A stretch of 12,837 nucleotides of DNA from Conidiobolus incongruus B7586 (Eukaryota; Entomophthoromycota; Entomophthoromycetes; Entomophthorales; Conidiobolaceae): contig JNEM01010832.1 in NCBI GenBank assembly GCA_000697335.1, forward strand, positions 1-12,837. The letters run 5' to 3'. Shown here one piece after another: positions 10,431 to 12,837 of the stretch (position 1 is its first letter; every line of letters begins with the position of its first letter). The translations under genes were made by a program, and so were the position numbers. Below the pieces are notes generated by a model. It did no database searches. It had not been told where the DNA came from and was given only the letters and a program-made list of their open reading frames with translations.

Positions 10431-10445
10431 GGTGATAAAAAAATA

Positions 10446-11500
10446 TTAAAACCTAGTATATCTACCTTTAGCTTTTCTAACTTCTTTAAGTCTATAGGGT
10501 ATAAAATCAACTAACTTCTTATACTAAAAAGGGTTAATCTTGTTTTATACTTCATAAACATATTCCTAAAGTTGATCTAAATTTTTTATTGGAGGGAAAG
10601 CTTTAATAACTTTTTTTAAATAATCCTAAAAGTGTTTAATTAGATTAAAGTTAAGAGATTGAGGAGGCTACTTCATAACTGTTATCTTGTTATCTTTAAG
10701 CTATTTGGTAGTAAAAGCTATAATATAACAAAAGGCATTATCTTGTTAGAAAATAACATTAGATTTGTTTAACCTATATTATTCAATGGTTTTTTTTAAT
10801 TCATTGTTTAAAATACTTTAGTATATCTCAGTATTAATTCCCCCATTAACTTTACAAAGATACCTTATACCTAAAGACAACATACATCCCTAAACAATAA
10901 TTAACCTACTATTGTACTTTTGGGTAAAATTAACATGATGGTTATAAAGTAGTTCTGTATCTTTTCTAAAGCATTTAACTTTTTTATCAGATCTACTAAG
11001 GTATATTTTTGTTTCATTAGACTAAATAACCTTACTCTAATTAGTTTTAGTTTAACATTAGTGGTAACATTTAAACTCCCACCTAGTTTTGTAATAGGAT
11101 TTCTTTAGTTGGGGGTGTTTTTTCTTGAGGTGTAAGTGGTATCTATGCTAATATAAAACACATATAATAGTATTAGTGCTAACTAATATTCTTATATAGT
11201 CTTATAGTTCCTGTTGTATTTCTACAACAATACCACACTTGCTTATATTAACTAACCTACAAATATACTTCTCATCATGTTTATCTATAATTTTAACACA
11301 CTTAAGTTTAGGTTTAAATGTTTCTTTATTGCTATTTTTAACAACCTTAGCTATAGTAGATTAGCTAACACTAGTAATTCTAACAATATCACAAGTTGAT
11401 TTACTTTCTTTATAAAGTTAATTGATGTACAAGTAGATTTTTTTAGAGAGGGATTTAAGTATAATAATACTAATAAAAAAAATTTAGTATATTTGTAAAA
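10446..11500 (-). pseudogene. Tc1-type transposase, DD34E family, inactivated
   Basis: One minus-strand frame runs from about 11500 to a TAA at 10446-10448, about 350 codons, the normal size, with no frameshift. The N-terminal helix-turn-helix is clear (LYKESKSTCDIVRITSVS near 11362-11417, then STIAKVVKNSNKETFKPKLK). VNGGINTEIY lies near 10825-10855. The catalytic part has SNETKI (N codon at 11016-11018, where the family has the first Asp), QDNA (second Asp at 10740-10742, 92 codons on) and PPQSLNFNLIK (Lys codon at 10635-10637, exactly 35 codons on, where the family has Glu). So two of three catalytic residues are lost, both by G-to-A, and Trp and Gln codons have become stops (for example the Trp before PPQS). 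The original start codon is not identifiable. Its role would be cut-and-paste excision and insertion at TA in the nucleus. Confidence 0.88.
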
Positions 11501-11571
11501 TATAATATAAAATAATAGCAAAGAGAGAAAAAAAATATGGTTATATATTGTTAAATGTATCCTTTTATCTC

Positions 11572-11599
11572 AAAAACCTGCAAATTTATAACTTACCTT
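11572..11599. repeat. right inner repeat of the Tc1 element
   Basis: Inverse copy of 10403-10430 with one G/A mismatch. It lies 189 bp inside the right end, against 187 bp for the left one, so the spacing of inner and outer sites has been kept nearly constant while the sequence between them has diverged. Confidence 0.85.
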
Positions 11600-11753
11600 G
11601 GTTAAATATTAAAGGTTAATATTTTTGCTAATAGTTTACTAAATATATCTAAATATATTTATTTATTATTAAATAATATACCTTAATTATATATTATAGT
11701 TTCAAGTAATCTAATATATACAATTGTTTTAGTTATTAATTAATATATATATA

Positions 11754-11788
11754 TTTTTGATTTTATAACTCACTTTTGCAGGTTAGTG
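11754..11788. repeat. right outer terminal inverted repeat
   Basis: These 35 bp end CAGGTTAGTG, followed by the target TA. They are the inverse of 10216-10250. At both mismatches this copy keeps the G/C-rich state on the reading strand of the repeat (ACCTGC and GAGTTA against ACCTAC and GAGTCA, one in each direction). Confidence 0.9.
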
Positions 11789-11790
11789 TA

Positions 11791-12837
11791 TTAATATATA
11801 ATTAATTAATATTTATATTAATCAAAAAGAGTTATATTTTGTGATACTCTTAATAATATTATATTTAAATATATAAATAATATAATATTCTCATAGAATA
11901 AAATATTAAATCATTTATTTTAAAAATAATCAGCTAAATTATTTAAAGAATCCTATTTACTTAAATCAATAAATAATCAACTATAAACTTTTTCCAAAAG
12001 TATTATAAATATAACTATCATATTTGTAAATATATTTATTGATATAGTAAATTATTAACTAGATCTCATTAATGAATATATTATTTTATAATTTAAATAA
12101 TAAGAATTTTTAGTGATTGAAAACAATAAATATTTTAATATATAAAATAAAAAAATAAATATATAATATAAAATTAGTAATTTTTTTATTATTAATAACT
12201 TTACCATACTTCTGTTAAAGTTCTAATATTTAAAAATAATTCTTTTTATTAAATATTAAAATTTGATATTTTTTAATCAAATTAAATTTTCTTATAGAAA
12301 TTGTCTTTCTTACAAGCTGGTTTTTTAATTGCTTATAATAATTATAATTATATAAGTTATAATTTGAAGAATATATTAAATATGGTAATTTTTCCTAGTT
12401 ATTTTTGATTAGAAAGTTTTTTATAACTTTAACTTTATATATTTTATAAACATTATATAAAATAATAGGTTTTTTTAAATTATATTGAGAATATTAATTT
12501 AAAATAGTTTTATTTAAAAAAACAATATATTGTTTATTATTAATTAATTTTCCTTTAAAAATTAAATAAATATAGTATATATTATTATAATTTATTATAA
12601 TAATTAACATTTACTTATTAATATAGTATTTATTTAAAGGTATTTATAAAGGGGGTTAATTTAACTTAATCTAACATCTTCATTTAAGTTATAATAAATA
12701 TTATATAAATCAATCTAATATTTATTAATTATAAAAATTTAATATAAAAGTTTTTGTTTTTAATAATACTTTAATAAGTTTTATTTAAAAATAACTATTT
12801 TAACTTTGTTTAATCTTTAGTAAAATTATAAAGTACT
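11791..12837. other. very AT-rich sequence without identifiable features
   Basis: About one kilobase with very little G or C, many poly-A/T runs and no open frame above about 60 codons. I looked on both strands for transposase, reverse transcriptase, tRNA and paired-repeat signals and saw none I could defend. It may be a further repeat decayed beyond recognition. Confidence 0.5.

Larger units (their letters stand above)
10216..11788 (-). mobile_element. Tc1/mariner-type DNA transposon with IR/DR ends
   Basis: This is a 1,573-bp element flanked on both sides by TA (10214-10215 and 11789-11790), the usual Tc1 target duplication. The outer 35 bp at each end (beginning CACTAACCT) are inverted copies with two mismatches. 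A second inverted pair of 28 bp lies about 190 bp further in at each end, and the two levels share the core GTGAGTTATAAA in the same direction. The transposase lies between on the minus strand. The ends look whole, so the element could in principle still be recognised by a related transposase, but its own gene is dead. The internal damage is again mostly C-to-T/G-to-A. Confidence 0.92.

Noticed and set aside
1-12837. Ciliate-type genetic code with TAA/TAG read as glutamine, because many stops lie where Gln would fit
   Set aside because: In the Tc1 transposase, conserved Trp positions are also TAG, and catalytic Asp and Glu read Asn and Lys. That fits G-to-A decay and not a changed code. The F-box/LRR-like stretches use CAA/CAG normally.
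11791-12837. A further reverse transcriptase or transposase fragment on the minus strand
   Set aside because: Translations give only low-complexity Ile/Leu/Asn/Lys sequence with no motif in a family order.
1-12837. CRISPR array, prokaryotic operon or defence island
   Set aside because: No regularly spaced repeats, no ribosome-binding-site-led gene runs and no operon-like packing. The element types are eukaryotic.

Overview
The window looks like a repeat-rich, AT-rich stretch of a eukaryotic chromosome, most likely from a filamentous fungus (inferred, not proven). It carries a Ty3-type chromovirus, a Tc1-type DNA transposon and a broken gene that resembles F-box/leucine-rich-repeat proteins. 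The main fungal hint is the one-way C-to-T/G-to-A decay of the repeats, which resembles repeat-induced point mutation. The tract at 1382-2608 reads well with the standard genetic code. I see no intact protein-coding gene, no rRNA, no convincing tRNA and no CRISPR array.

Layout from left to right. (1) About 150-1320, + strand: a decayed coding-like tract in one continuous frame, family not recognised. (2) 1382-2608, + strand: a broken gene with a possible F-box-like start and several leucine-rich-repeat segments. It is richer in GC than its surroundings and interrupted by a few lesions. (3) 2609-4310: non-coding sequence with a slightly GC-richer patch (about 2815-3160) and a tRNA-promoter-like remnant near 3519-3605. 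(4) 4311-10020, - strand: a fossil chromovirus with two 399-bp LTRs, an AATTT target duplication on both sides, and recognisable reverse transcriptase, integrase core and chromodomain. Its interior has decayed to extreme AT. (5) 10216-11788, - strand: a Tc1/mariner element between two TA dinucleotides, with outer inverted repeats and a second inner pair of repeats (an IR/DR arrangement). It holds one transposase frame that is uninterrupted by frameshifts but has stops and lost catalytic residues. (6) 11791-12837: extremely AT-rich sequence with nothing I can identify.

The parts do not form a pathway. The window reads as a graveyard: an old gene copy and repeats exposed to a strong C-to-T process whose effect changes sharply along the sequence. 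The clearest sign is in the two LTRs. Their first 200 bp differ at about 40 places, almost all G/C in the left copy and A/T in the right, and the next 145 bp are identical. I found no new defence, regulatory or metabolic system. The best leads are the LTR decay boundary, the paired binding sites of the Tc1 element and the unrecognised fossil reading frame at the left end.
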